Source: Catellatospora paridis
Lineage (GTDB): Bacteria > Actinomycetota > Actinomycetes > Mycobacteriales > Micromonosporaceae
Reading direction: 5' to 3'
Assembly: GCF_009720365.1 (NCBI RefSeq)
Contig: NZ_ML769314.1
Coordinates: 766,707-830,706, forward strand
DNA: 64,000 nucleotides
Shown here: in pieces, positions 24,172 through 31,960 of the stretch
Numbering within the stretch: the stretch's first letter is position 1
Layout of the letters: each line of letters begins with the position of its first letter
Translations under genes and position numbers: made by a program
Notes under the pieces: model-generated
What the model was told of the DNA's origin: nothing
Databases searched by the model: none
Seen by the model: only the letters and a program-made list of their open reading frames with translations

Positions 24172-25115
24172 GCATGGCCGCGGCCGCACCGGAGCGAGCC
24201 GGTGGCGAGGCGGCGCTGCGGCGGCTGCAACTGCTGGTGAACCGGCGGCTGGACGGCCTGCTGCAGGGCGACTACCTGGGTCTGCTGCCCGGCCCGGGCA
24301 GCGAGGCGGGGGAGTCGCGGGAATACCGGTCGGGCGACGACGTGCGCCGGATGGACTGGCCGGTCACGGCCCGCACCACGGTGCCGCACGTGCGGCTGTC
24401 CGTGGCCGACCGGGAGCTGGAGACCTGGCTGGCCGTGGACCTGTCGCCCAGCCTCGACTTCGGCACCGCCCGGATGCTCAAGCGCGACCTGGTGCTGGCG
24501 GCGACCGCGGCGATGACCCACCTGACCGTGCGCGGCGGCAACCGCGTCGGCGCGGTGATCAACGCCGGTGGCCCCGAGCTGGTCCGCCGACCCGCCCGGC
24601 CGGGCCGCCGGGAGGCGCAGGGGCTGCTGCGCACGGTCGCCCGGCTGATCGAGGAGGGCGGCGCGGCGCGGGCCCGCCAGCGCCCCGCCGACAGCCTCGC
24701 GCCGCTGATCGAGGCCCTGAACAGCCCGCCGCGGCGGCGCGGACTGGCGGTGGTGATCTCGGACTTCCTCGACCCGCCCGAGCGCTGGGCCTGGCAGCTG
24801 CGCAAGCTCGCCACCCGGCACGAGGTCCTCGCCGTCGAGGTGCTGGACCCGTGCGAGCTGGAACTGCCCGCGGCGGGGGTGCTCGAACTGCGCGACCCGG
24901 AGACCGGCGCGCGGCACGAGGTGCAGACCGGCGACCGGGACCTGCGCCGCCGCTACGCCCAGGCCGCCCAGCGGCAGCGGGAGCTGATCGCCGACGCGGT
25001 GCGCACCGCCGGGGCGCGCCAGGTGCGGCTGCGCACCGACTCCGACTGGCTGCTCGACCTGGTGCGGTTCGTGGCCGCGCAACGTCACCGCCGTACCCGC
25101 GGGGGGAGCCGATGA
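24168..25115 (+). CDS. DUF58 domain-containing protein
   Basis: 315 residues, second gene of the MoxR operon. The DUF58 core is present: GESREYRSGDDVRRMDWPVTART (~45-67), a conserved arginine- and acid-rich motif of the family, and a degenerate VWA-like fold, WLAVDLSPSLDFGTARMLKRDLV (~90-112). GTG 24168 overlaps the moxR stop (GTGA), so coupling is likely; ATG 24174 is an alternative. No membrane segment. DUF58 proteins are thought to bridge the MoxR ATPase and its membrane VWA partner. Confidence 0.92.
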   Translation: MSMAAAAPERAGGEAALRRLQLLVNRRLDGLLQGDYLGLLPGPGSEAGESREYRSGDDVRRMDWPVTARTTVPHVRLSVADRELETWLAVDLSPSLDFGTARMLKRDLVLAATAAMTHLTVRGGNRVGAVINAGGPELVRRPARPGRREAQGLLRTVARLIEEGGAARARQRPADSLAPLIEALNSPPRRRGLAVVISDFLDPPERWAWQLRKLATRHEVLAVEVLDPCELELPAAGVLELRDPETGARHEVQTGDRDLRRRYAQAAQRQRELIADAVRTAGARQVRLRTDSDWLLDLVRFVAAQRHRRTRGGSR

Positions 25116-26071
25116 TCCGTTTCCTGGATCCGATGTGGCTGCTGGCGCTGATCCCGGTGCTCGCGCTGGCGGGCGCGTACGCCGCCCGGCATCTGCTGCG
25201 GCGTTTCCGCCGGGACACGGCGCTGCCGTTCAGCAACCTGGAACTGCTGCGCTCGCTGGTGCCCCGCGGGCTGGGCTGGCGGCGCCACGTGGCCGCCGGG
25301 CTCTTCCTGGCCGGGCTGTTCTCGCTGGTGGCGGCGCTGGCCCGACCGTCGATGGAGGTCGACGAGCCGCTGGAGCGGGCGACCATCATCCTGGCCATCG
25401 ACGTGTCGCTGTCGATGCAGGCCGACGACGTGGAGCCGACCCGGATGGAGGCGGCGCAGCAGGCCGCCAAGCAGTTCGTGCAGGAGCTGCCCGCCTCGTA
25501 CAACCTGGGGTTGGTGTCCTTCGCCAAGTCGGCGAACGTGCTGGTCTCTCCGGGCAAGGACCGCTCGGCGGTGAACGACGCGATCGACGCGCTGGAGCTG
25601 GCCGAGGCCACCGCGACCGGCGAGGCGGTGTTCACCTCGCTGGACGCGATCAAGGCGGTGCCCGACGCCGGGGCCGAGGGGCCGCCGCCGGCCCGGATCG
25701 TGCTGCTGTCCGACGGCTACCGCACCTACGGCCGAGCGATCGAGGACGCGGCCGCCGCGGCGGTCGAGGCGAACGTGCCGGTGACCACGATCGCCTTCGG
25801 CACCGACGCGGGCATGGTCGACATCGCCGGGCAGCTGCAGCGGGTGCCGGTGGACCGGCAGGCGCTGGCCGAACTGGCCGAGACGACGGGCGGCTTCTTC
25901 TACGAGGCGGCGTCGGCGGCCGAGCTGACCCAGGTGTACCAGGACATGGGCTCGTCGATCGGGCACAAGCGGGTGCCCAAGGAGGTCTCGCAGTGGTTCG
26001 CCGGGGCGGCGCTGCTGCTGGGCCTCGGCGCGGGTGCGCTCAGCCTGCTGTGGACGTCACGCCTGCCCTGA
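25112..26071 (+). CDS. BatA-like VWA-domain membrane protein
   Basis: 319 residues, third gene of the MoxR operon. Two N-terminal membrane helices (MWLLALIPVLALAGAYAAR and HVAAGLFLAGLFSLVAALAR) frame a DUF1550/BatA-type loop; the VWA domain (~88-285) has the complete MIDAS start AIDVSLSMQADD (D-x-S-x-S), later Thr and Asp (ATGEAVFTSLDA, LLSDGYRTYG); a third helix ends the protein (FAGAALLLGLGAGALSLLW). It starts at ATG 25112 with GGGGGGAG upstream and an ATGA overlap with DUF58. A 24-bp hairpin lies 18 nt past its stop. Confidence 0.93.
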   Translation: MIRFLDPMWLLALIPVLALAGAYAARHLLRRFRRDTALPFSNLELLRSLVPRGLGWRRHVAAGLFLAGLFSLVAALARPSMEVDEPLERATIILAIDVSLSMQADDVEPTRMEAAQQAAKQFVQELPASYNLGLVSFAKSANVLVSPGKDRSAVNDAIDALELAEATATGEAVFTSLDAIKAVPDAGAEGPPPARIVLLSDGYRTYGRAIEDAAAAAVEANVPVTTIAFGTDAGMVDIAGQLQRVPVDRQALAELAETTGGFFYEAASAAELTQVYQDMGSSIGHKRVPKEVSQWFAGAALLLGLGAGALSLLWTSRLP

Positions 26072-26088
26072 CGGGCGACGGTGTGCGC

Positions 26089-26145
26089 CTGCTCTGCACC
26101 CGTCCGCGCAACCATCGAGGTGTTGCGCGGGCGGGTGCAGAGCAG
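26089..26145. repeat. Long palindrome, family C (strong terminator-like hairpin)
   Basis: 24-nt arms at 26089-26112 and 26122-26145 with one G-T mismatch and a 9-nt loop. The outer part is CTGCTCTGCACCCG against CGGGTGCAGAGCAG, the inner CCGCGCAAC against GTTGCGCGG. It lies between the MoxR operon (+) and a 26-codon gene (-). No second copy is in the window, but length and form match the other palindrome families here. Confidence 0.8.
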
Positions 26146-26199
26146 AACCGGTGGGCACGGCACGCCGGCGGCGTCGCGGGCGTGCGCTGCCGGTGCCGC

Positions 26200-26280
26200 T
26201 CAGCGGGAGACCAGCAGGAAGATGGCTCCGACCCAGGTCGCGGCGAGGGTGAAGCCCAGCGGGGCGAGGTAACGGCTCAT
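26200..26280 (-). CDS. 26-residue single-helix membrane peptide
   Basis: ATG 26280 with GGAG 6 nt upstream; reads MSRYLAPLGFTLAATWVGAI then FLLVSR. One membrane helix with Arg at both ends, a typical short membrane peptide. It is short enough to occur by chance, but the ribosome-binding site, helix pattern and placement downstream of another tiny gene (26489-26433) on the same strand argue for it. Function unknown. Confidence 0.42.
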   Translation of the reverse strand: MSRYLAPLGFTLAATWVGAIFLLVSR

Positions 26281-26432
26281 GACAACTCCGGTGACTGTGT
26301 TGTGCAGGCAACTACAGGGACACGCGGGTGAGTCATGACCAGGTCAAGGCACAGCCCTCCCAGCCGGCGGAAGCAGCACCGGCTCGGTTTTCGGCAGGAG
26401 GACGTGCGGGAATGCGAGATCAGGCGCGGGGA

Positions 26433-26489
26433 TCAGCGCGTTGCGGCTCGCAGGACCCGGCCATGACTCGGAGGATCGCTATCTCGCAT
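26433..26489 (-). CDS. 18-residue peptide with hairpin-occluded ribosome-binding site
   Basis: Reads MRDSDPPSHGRVLRAATR, then a stop. The ribosome-binding site is the maximal AAGGAGGTGATC (26504-26493), fully complementary to the 3' end of 16S rRNA, 8 nt before ATG 26489. A promoter with -10 TATGAT (26539-26534) lies about 30 nt upstream. The RBS and start codon fold into a hairpin with the first codons of the frame (26470-26502). It looks like a regulatory leader or a translation-controlled peptide; the 26-codon gene lies 153 nt further along the same strand. Confidence 0.5.
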   Translation of the reverse strand: MRDSDPPSHGRVLRAATR

Positions 26490-26502
26490 AGCGATCACCT
26501 CC
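26470..26502 (-). promoter_or_regulatory. RBS-sequestering hairpin
   Basis: On the minus-strand RNA, GGAGGTGATCGCTAT (26502-26488) pairs with ATAGCGATCCTCC (26482-26470): 13 base pairs, a 2-nt bulge and a 5-nt loop. The whole Shine-Dalgarno core is in the stem and the AUG spans stem and loop, so ribosomes would need the hairpin opened. Confidence 0.6.
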
Positions 26503-26533
26503 TTAGGCCGAAATCCAGCTCGCAAACGTCGTG

Positions 26534-26546
26534 ATCATACCGTATG
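26534..26546 (-). promoter_or_regulatory. Promoter -10 and overlapping palindrome for the mini-gene
   Basis: Minus-strand -10 TATGAT (26539-26534) overlaps CATACCGTATG (26536-26546), an 11-bp perfect palindrome around one base that could be an operator. The -35 region (about GCGGAT) is weak. Confidence 0.45.
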
Positions 26547-26626
26547 GGCGATCGTGATCCGCATCAGCCGTACCGGCAGGGTTTCCGTGTCCACCCGGAC
26601 GGGTTAATTGGCGGAACTCCACAAAG

Positions 26627-26634
26627 ATTATAGT
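26627..26634. promoter_or_regulatory. Overlapping -10 hexamers upstream of fabG
   Basis: TATAGT on the plus strand (26629-26634) lies 85 nt before fabG; TATAAT on the minus strand (26632-26627) overlaps it. A divergent promoter pair for fabI-fabG and for the small minus-strand genes is possible. A DNA stretch of about 400 bp between 26282 and 26719 otherwise holds only the mini-gene described above. Confidence 0.4.
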
Positions 26635-26683
26635 CGGATTTAGTCACGCCCCCGTACCCGCCGCCTTCCGGGCAGCGCCCTAG

Positions 26684-27433
<750 letters not shown>

Positions 27434-27479
27434 CGGCCCTTCACCACCGTGCTCGACAAGAATCGAATGAGGAGTAGAC

Positions 27480-28241
27480 GTGCTGCTCGAAGGTAAGCGC
27501 ATCCTGGTCACCGGCGTGATCACGGAGCAGTCGATCGCGTTCAACGTCGCGAAGATCGCTCAGGAGCAGGGCGCGACCGTGGTGCTGACCGGCTTCGGCC
27601 GCATGTCGCTGGTGGAGCGGATCGCCAAGCGGCTGCCCGTCACCGCGCCGGTGATCGAGCTGGACGCGACGAACCCGGAGCAGCTGGCGGCGCTCGCCGA
27701 CAACGTGCGCGGATACGTCGACGGGCTCGACGGCGTGGTCCACTCGATCGGCTTCGCGCCGGCGACCGCGCTGGGCGGCACGTTCCTGCAGACGCCGTGG
27801 GAGGACGTGGCCACCGCGGTGCACGTGTCCACGTACTCGTACAAGGCGCTGGCCATGGCCACCCTGCCGCTGATGACCAACGGCGGTTCGATCGTCGGCC
27901 TGACCTTCGACGCGACCGTGGCCTGGCCGGTCTACGACTGGATGGGCGTGGCCAAGGCCGGCCTGGAGTCCGCCTCCCGCTACCTCGCCAACTACCTCGG
28001 CGACCAGGGCATCCGCAGCAACCTCGTGTCGGCCGGCCCGCTGCGCACGATGGCCGCCAAGTCGATCCCGGGCTTCGAGAAGTTCGAGGAGTCCTGGACC
28101 GAGCGCGCCCCGCTGGGCTGGAACCTCACCGACACCGCGCCCACCGCCAAGGCCGTCTGCGCGCTGCTGTCCGACTGGTTCCCCGCCACCACCGGCGAGA
28201 TCATCCACGTCGACGGCGGCTACCACGCCCTCGGCGCCTGA
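27480..28241 (+). CDS. fabI: Enoyl-[ACP] reductase, InhA type
   Basis: NADH-dependent enoyl reductase, 253 residues. It begins LLEGKRILVTGVITEQSIAF, the InhA/FabI cofactor loop (G-x5-S-x-A), and has the catalytic pair in VYDWMGVAKAGLES (Tyr-x6-Lys) after VVHSIGFAP. The substrate-loop region SAGPLRTMAAKSIPGF is also typical. GTG 27480 has GAGGAG 5 nt upstream. Co-directional with fabG. InhA-type members are the targets of isoniazid in mycobacteria; sensitivity here is not inferred. Confidence 0.95.
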   Translation: MLLEGKRILVTGVITEQSIAFNVAKIAQEQGATVVLTGFGRMSLVERIAKRLPVTAPVIELDATNPEQLAALADNVRGYVDGLDGVVHSIGFAPATALGGTFLQTPWEDVATAVHVSTYSYKALAMATLPLMTNGGSIVGLTFDATVAWPVYDWMGVAKAGLESASRYLANYLGDQGIRSNLVSAGPLRTMAAKSIPGFEKFEESWTERAPLGWNLTDTAPTAKAVCALLSDWFPATTGEIIHVDGGYHALGA

Positions 28242-28260
28242 CGCGCCCGACGTATCCACA

Positions 28261-28297
28261 GCTCAGGCCGCTTCCCACACCGGGGTGCGGCCTGAGC
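28261..28297 (+). terminator. Terminator after fabG-fabI
   Basis: GCTCAGGCCGC (28261-28271) and GCGGCCTGAGC (28287-28297) form a perfect 11-bp stem 19 nt past the fabI stop codon. Confidence 0.75.
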
Positions 28298-28364
28298 CCG
28301 TCCACGGGCTGTGACATGTCTGGGACGCCGGGTGGGCGATGTGTGGGCGGTCCGGGTGGGGTTC

Positions 28365-28380
28365 TAGCCTTTTACGCATG
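28365..28380 (+). promoter_or_regulatory. Leaderless promoter of hemH
   Basis: -10 TAGCCT (28365-28370), then 7 nt, then ATG 28378. No Shine-Dalgarno sequence. This TANNNT-N7-ATG spacing marks leaderless actinobacterial transcripts. Confidence 0.55.
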
Positions 28381-29418
28381 TACGACGCCTTCCTGCTGTT
28401 GTCGTTCGGCGGTCCGGAGCACCCCGACGAGGTGCTGCCGTTCCTGCACAACGTGACGCGGGGGCGCGGCGTGCCCCCCGAACGGCTGGCCGAGGTGGCC
28501 GAGCACTACCTGCGCTTCGGCGGGGTGTCGCCGATCAACGAGCAGTGCCGGGAGCTGGTCGCCGCGATCCGGGCCGACTTCGCGGCCAACGCGCTGGACC
28601 TGCCGGTCTACTGGGGCAACCGGAACTGGCGGCCGATGCTGGCCGACACCCTGGCCCAGATGCGCGACCACGGCATCGAGCGCGCGGTGGCGCTGGCGAC
28701 CAGCGCCTACGGGTCGTACTCGTCGTGCCGGCAGTACCTGCAGGACATCGCGTCGGCGCGGGCCGCGGTCGGGCCGCGCGCGCCGGTCGTGGACAAGCTG
28801 CGCCACTTCCACGACCACCCGGGTTTCGTCGAGCCGTTCGCCGACGCGGTCGCCGCGGCGCTGTCGACGCTGGACGTGACGCAGCATGAGAACACCCGCC
28901 TGGTGTTCACCGCGCACTCGATCCCGGTGTCCATGGCGGAGTCCAGCGGCCCCTGCGGCGGGCGCTACGAGGCGCAGTTACGGGAGACCGCGCGGCTGGT
29001 GGCCGAGCGGGGCGCGCCGGGCCTGGCCTGGGATCTGGTCTGGCAGAGCCGCTCGGGCGCGCCGCACATCCCGTGGCTGGAGCCCGACGTCAACGACCAC
29101 CTGGAGGTGCTGGCCAAGGAGGGCGTGACCCAGGTGGTGGTCAGCCCGATCGGGTTCGTCTCCGACCACCTGGAGGTGCTGTGGGACCTCGACGAGGAGG
29201 CCGCGGCGACGGCCCGGCGGCTGGGCCTCGGGTTCGCCCGCGCGGGCACGCCGGGGGCCGATCCGCGCTTCGTGGCGATGGTGCGCGATCTCGTGCTGGA
29301 GCGGACGGCACCGGGCGGCCGGGAGCGGACCGCGCTCGGTAGGCTCGAACACTGGGATGTCTGTGCGAGCAACTGCTGCCCGCCACCGGTGCGCAGCAAC
29401 AGAGAGGGAACCCGATGA
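28378..29418 (+). CDS. hemH: Ferrochelatase (coproporphyrin-type)
   Basis: Inserts Fe2+ into coproporphyrin III, as actinobacterial HemH/CpfC enzymes do. 346 residues. The catalytic His lies in VFTAHSIPVSMAE (~184), the second core motif is VSPIGFVSDHLEVLWDLDEEA, and Cys in YSSCRQY plus the C-terminal CASNCC cluster match the [2Fe-2S] ligands of actinobacterial ferrochelatases. It starts at ATG 28378 of a leaderless transcript. The HAD gene overlaps its stop codon (ATGA), a common neighbourhood of fabG-fabI-hemH in this group. Confidence 0.93.
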   Translation: MYDAFLLLSFGGPEHPDEVLPFLHNVTRGRGVPPERLAEVAEHYLRFGGVSPINEQCRELVAAIRADFAANALDLPVYWGNRNWRPMLADTLAQMRDHGIERAVALATSAYGSYSSCRQYLQDIASARAAVGPRAPVVDKLRHFHDHPGFVEPFADAVAAALSTLDVTQHENTRLVFTAHSIPVSMAESSGPCGGRYEAQLRETARLVAERGAPGLAWDLVWQSRSGAPHIPWLEPDVNDHLEVLAKEGVTQVVVSPIGFVSDHLEVLWDLDEEAAATARRLGLGFARAGTPGADPRFVAMVRDLVLERTAPGGRERTALGRLEHWDVCASNCCPPPVRSNREGTR

Positions 29419-30230
29419 CCGACCGCAAGCCGATCGCCGCCTGGTTGACCGACATGGACGGCGTACTGGTCCACGAGGGTGAGCCGGTGCCGGGCGCGCC
29501 GGAGTTCATCGGCCGGCTGCGGGCTGCGGGCGTGCCGTTCCTGGTGCTCACCAACAACTCCATCTACACCCCGCGAGACCTGCACGCGCGCCTGACCCGG
29601 CTGGGCTTCGACCTGCCGGAGTCGGCGATCTGGACGTCGGCGCTGGCCACCGCGCAGTTCCTGGCCGACCAGCGGCCGGGCGGCACGGCGTACGTCATCG
29701 GCGAGGCGGGCCTGACCACGGCGCTGCACGCGGCGGGCTACATCATGACCGACTACGAGCCGGATTACGTGGTGCTGGGCGAGACCCGCAACTACAGCTT
29801 CGAGGCGATCACCACGGCGATCCGCCTGATCAACAAGGGCGCCCGCTTCATCTGCACCAACCCCGACGCGACCGGACCGTCCAACGAGGGCGCGCTGCCC
29901 GCCGCGGGCTCGGTCGCCGCGCTGATCACGAAGGCCACCGGCATCGAGCCGTACTTCGTGGGCAAGCCGAATCCGATGATGATGCGCTCGGCGCTCAACA
30001 AGATCGGTGCGCATTCGGTGCAGGCTGCCATGATCGGCGACCGGATGGACACCGACGTGCTGTGCGGCCTGGAGGCCGGGCTGCACACCATCCTCGTGCT
30101 CACCGGCATCGCCACCAAGGCCGATATGGAGCGCTACCCCTACCGGCCCTCGCGGGTCATCAACTCCGTGGCGGACCTGATCGACGAGGTGGAGCCGTTG
30201 AAGGAAGCGGCGGAGGCCATGCCCGCCTGA
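29415..30230 (+). CDS. HAD-IIA family hydrolase (NagD-like)
   Basis: 271 residues. Motif I is LTDMDGVLVHEGE (nucleophile and acid Asp), motif II is FLVLTNNSIYT, motif III/IV are FVGKPNPMMM and AAMIGDRMDTDVLCGLEAG. The cap between ~80 and ~190 is the C2 type of NagD/PGP phosphatases. These dephosphorylate nucleotide or sugar phosphates in the cytosol; the exact substrate cannot be read. Starts at ATG 29415, overlapping hemH by 4 nt, so it is co-transcribed. A short inverted repeat (30231-30264) follows the stop. Confidence 0.9.
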   Translation: MTDRKPIAAWLTDMDGVLVHEGEPVPGAPEFIGRLRAAGVPFLVLTNNSIYTPRDLHARLTRLGFDLPESAIWTSALATAQFLADQRPGGTAYVIGEAGLTTALHAAGYIMTDYEPDYVVLGETRNYSFEAITTAIRLINKGARFICTNPDATGPSNEGALPAAGSVAALITKATGIEPYFVGKPNPMMMRSALNKIGAHSVQAAMIGDRMDTDVLCGLEAGLHTILVLTGIATKADMERYPYRPSRVINSVADLIDEVEPLKEAAEAMPA

Positions 30231-30264
30231 CGGACGGCGAGCCGTGCGCGTCCGCGCCCGTCCG
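30231..30264. terminator. Weak hairpin between two convergent genes
   Basis: CGGACGG (30231-30237) pairs with CCGTCCG (30258-30264), 7 bp with a 20-nt loop, in the 36-nt gap between the HAD gene and the convergent gene ending at 30267. Confidence 0.4.
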
Positions 30265-30266
30265 CC

Positions 30267-31049
30267 TCAGCCCTCGAACGGGGCGTTGCAGGCGGCCATC
30301 AGGGCGGCCCGGCAAGCGCCGGCGAGAGGGCGCAGCGCTTCGTCGCGCTGCTGGGCCTCGAAGCTGTTCAGCGCCCCGCCCGGGGCGGCCTGACCGGCCA
30401 GGGTCAGCACCCGGTCCAGCACGCAGGCGCGGGCGTAGAGCCGCCGCGCCCGCGGGTCGTAGCCCGGGGGCAGGTCGGTCTCGGCGTCGGGCTTGCGCAG
30501 CGCCTGCAGCGCCCCGGCCAGCTCCGGGCGCCACTGCGCCACGTCCAGGCGGACCAGCCGGGTGGTGGTCTCGGTCAGCGCGAGGCTGAGCGCGCCGTCG
30601 GCCTCGCGCACCCCGGGCAGCTGCGCGCTCGGGGCCTCGGGCAGCTCGAACGCCCGCCACAGCACCGTGGTGAAGGTGACGCCCGAGCCCGAGGTGTGCC
30701 GCCGTTCCTCGGGCACCAGCCCGAGCCGGCTGGCGATGACGCCCTCCCCGCTGACCAGGGCGTGGCTCGTGAACGGGCCGGGACCGGGCAGCCCGCGCGG
30801 GTCGCCGGGCGCGGGCAGCACCAGCCGGATCTCGTCGGGGTGCAGCTTGGCCAGCGCGGGCAGCGCCTCGCGCAGCTCGACCTCCTCGCGCCACTGGCCG
30901 GGCAGGTCGCGCACGTGCTGCTCCTCCTCGGCGGTCAGGTCGTCGAGGATCTCGTCGAAGGACACCAGTCCGGCGCGCCAGGCCCGGGTCCACGCGACGA
31001 AGCGGGCGGACCGGCGCGTGGTCAGGGTCACCTGCGCTGCGGGGGACAT
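30267..31049 (-). CDS. Conserved hypothetical protein
   Basis: 260 residues, not recognised. The N-terminus is basic and aromatic (RRSARFVAWTRAWRAGLVSFDEILDDL), followed by a soluble alpha/beta region (LPALAKLHPDEIRLVLPAPGDPRGLPG). No membrane segment, signal or metal motif. Its start ATG 31049 lacks a Shine-Dalgarno sequence but has TACCCT 7 nt upstream, the leaderless pattern, which supports this start. It is divergent from the DUF3097 gene, which is also leaderless. Confidence 0.75.
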   Translation of the reverse strand: MSPAAQVTLTTRRSARFVAWTRAWRAGLVSFDEILDDLTAEEEQHVRDLPGQWREEVELREALPALAKLHPDEIRLVLPAPGDPRGLPGPGPFTSHALVSGEGVIASRLGLVPEERRHTSGSGVTFTTVLWRAFELPEAPSAQLPGVREADGALSLALTETTTRLVRLDVAQWRPELAGALQALRKPDAETDLPPGYDPRARRLYARACVLDRVLTLAGQAAPGGALNSFEAQQRDEALRPLAGACRAALMAACNAPFEG

Positions 31050-31125
31050 GCCGACCAGGGTACGTGCTGTTCCTGGGGTTTGTCCCGGACCGGCGCGTCA
31101 TTGAGCGCGGAACGCGCGCGCGGAC

Positions 31126-31142
31126 TAGGGTGCCGTCGCATG
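31126..31142 (+). promoter_or_regulatory. Leaderless promoter of the DUF3097 gene
   Basis: -10 TAGGGT (31126-31131), 8 nt, then ATG 31140. No ribosome-binding site. The divergent gene has TACCCT-N7-ATG on the other strand, so two leaderless promoters lie back to back in 90 bp. Confidence 0.5.
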
Positions 31143-31955
31143 CGCTACAGCGATGATGTGCTCGATTCCTTCGACCGCCGCAAGCCCCGCCGGGTGACCC
31201 CCGAACATGACGCTGAGCTGGGCATGGTCGTCGAGGACGCGGGCAGCGGCTTCTGCGGTGAGATCGTGGGCTTCGAGTACGGCGCGGTGACCCTGGAGGA
31301 CCGCCACGGCCGACGCCGGCACTTCCCACTGGAACCCGCCGCCTTCCTACTGGATGGGACGGTGGTCACGCTGCGCCGCCCGCAGGCCCCCGCCGCGCCC
31401 GCGCAGCCGCGCCGCACGGCGTCCGGATCGGTCTCCGCCGCGCCGACCCGGGCGCAGGTCGCCCGCGCGGGCCGGATCTGGGTCGAAGGCCTGCACGATG
31501 CCGAGCTGCTGGAGCGCATCTGGGGCGACGATCTGCGCGCCGAGGCCGTCGTGGTCGAGCCGCTGCACGGCGTCGACGACCTGCCCGCCGCGGTGCGCGA
31601 GTTCGCGCCCGGCCCCGGCAGGCGGCTGGGCGTGCTGGTGGACCACCTGGTCAGCGGCACCAAGGAGGCCCGCCTCGCGCAGGCCGTGGACAGCCCGCAC
31701 TGCCTGATCGCCGGGCACCCCTACGTGGACGTGTGGCAGGCGGTGAAGCCGTCGCGGCTGGGCATGGAGGAGTGGCCGGTGGTGCCGCGCGGGCACCCGT
31801 GGAAGGAGGGCATCTGCGCGGCGCTCGGCGTCACGGAGCCCGCGCTGTTCTGGCGGCGGCTGCTGTCGCGCGTGGACAGCTACCACGACCTGGAGACGCC
31901 GCTGGTGAACTCCGTGGAGCGGCTCATCGACTTCGTGACCGCCCCGCCGGAGTAG
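31140..31955 (+). CDS. DUF3097 family protein
   Basis: 271 residues. Begins MRYSDDVLDSFDRRKPRRVT and contains the family's long conserved block around IWVEGLHDAELLERIWGDDLRAEAVVVEPLHGVDDL and LGVLVDHLVSGTKEARLA; the C-terminal part reads HPYVDVWQAVKPSRLGMEEWP. The block resembles a TOPRIM-like acidic layout, but the catalytic assignment is unproven. The family is restricted to actinobacteria and has no assigned function. Its start is the leaderless ATG 31140. The stop codon lies 5 nt from the convergent serine-hydrolase gene. Confidence 0.8.
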   Translation: MRYSDDVLDSFDRRKPRRVTPEHDAELGMVVEDAGSGFCGEIVGFEYGAVTLEDRHGRRRHFPLEPAAFLLDGTVVTLRRPQAPAAPAQPRRTASGSVSAAPTRAQVARAGRIWVEGLHDAELLERIWGDDLRAEAVVVEPLHGVDDLPAAVREFAPGPGRRLGVLVDHLVSGTKEARLAQAVDSPHCLIAGHPYVDVWQAVKPSRLGMEEWPVVPRGHPWKEGICAALGVTEPALFWRRLLSRVDSYHDLETPLVNSVERLIDFVTAPPE

Positions 31956-31960
31956 CCGCG

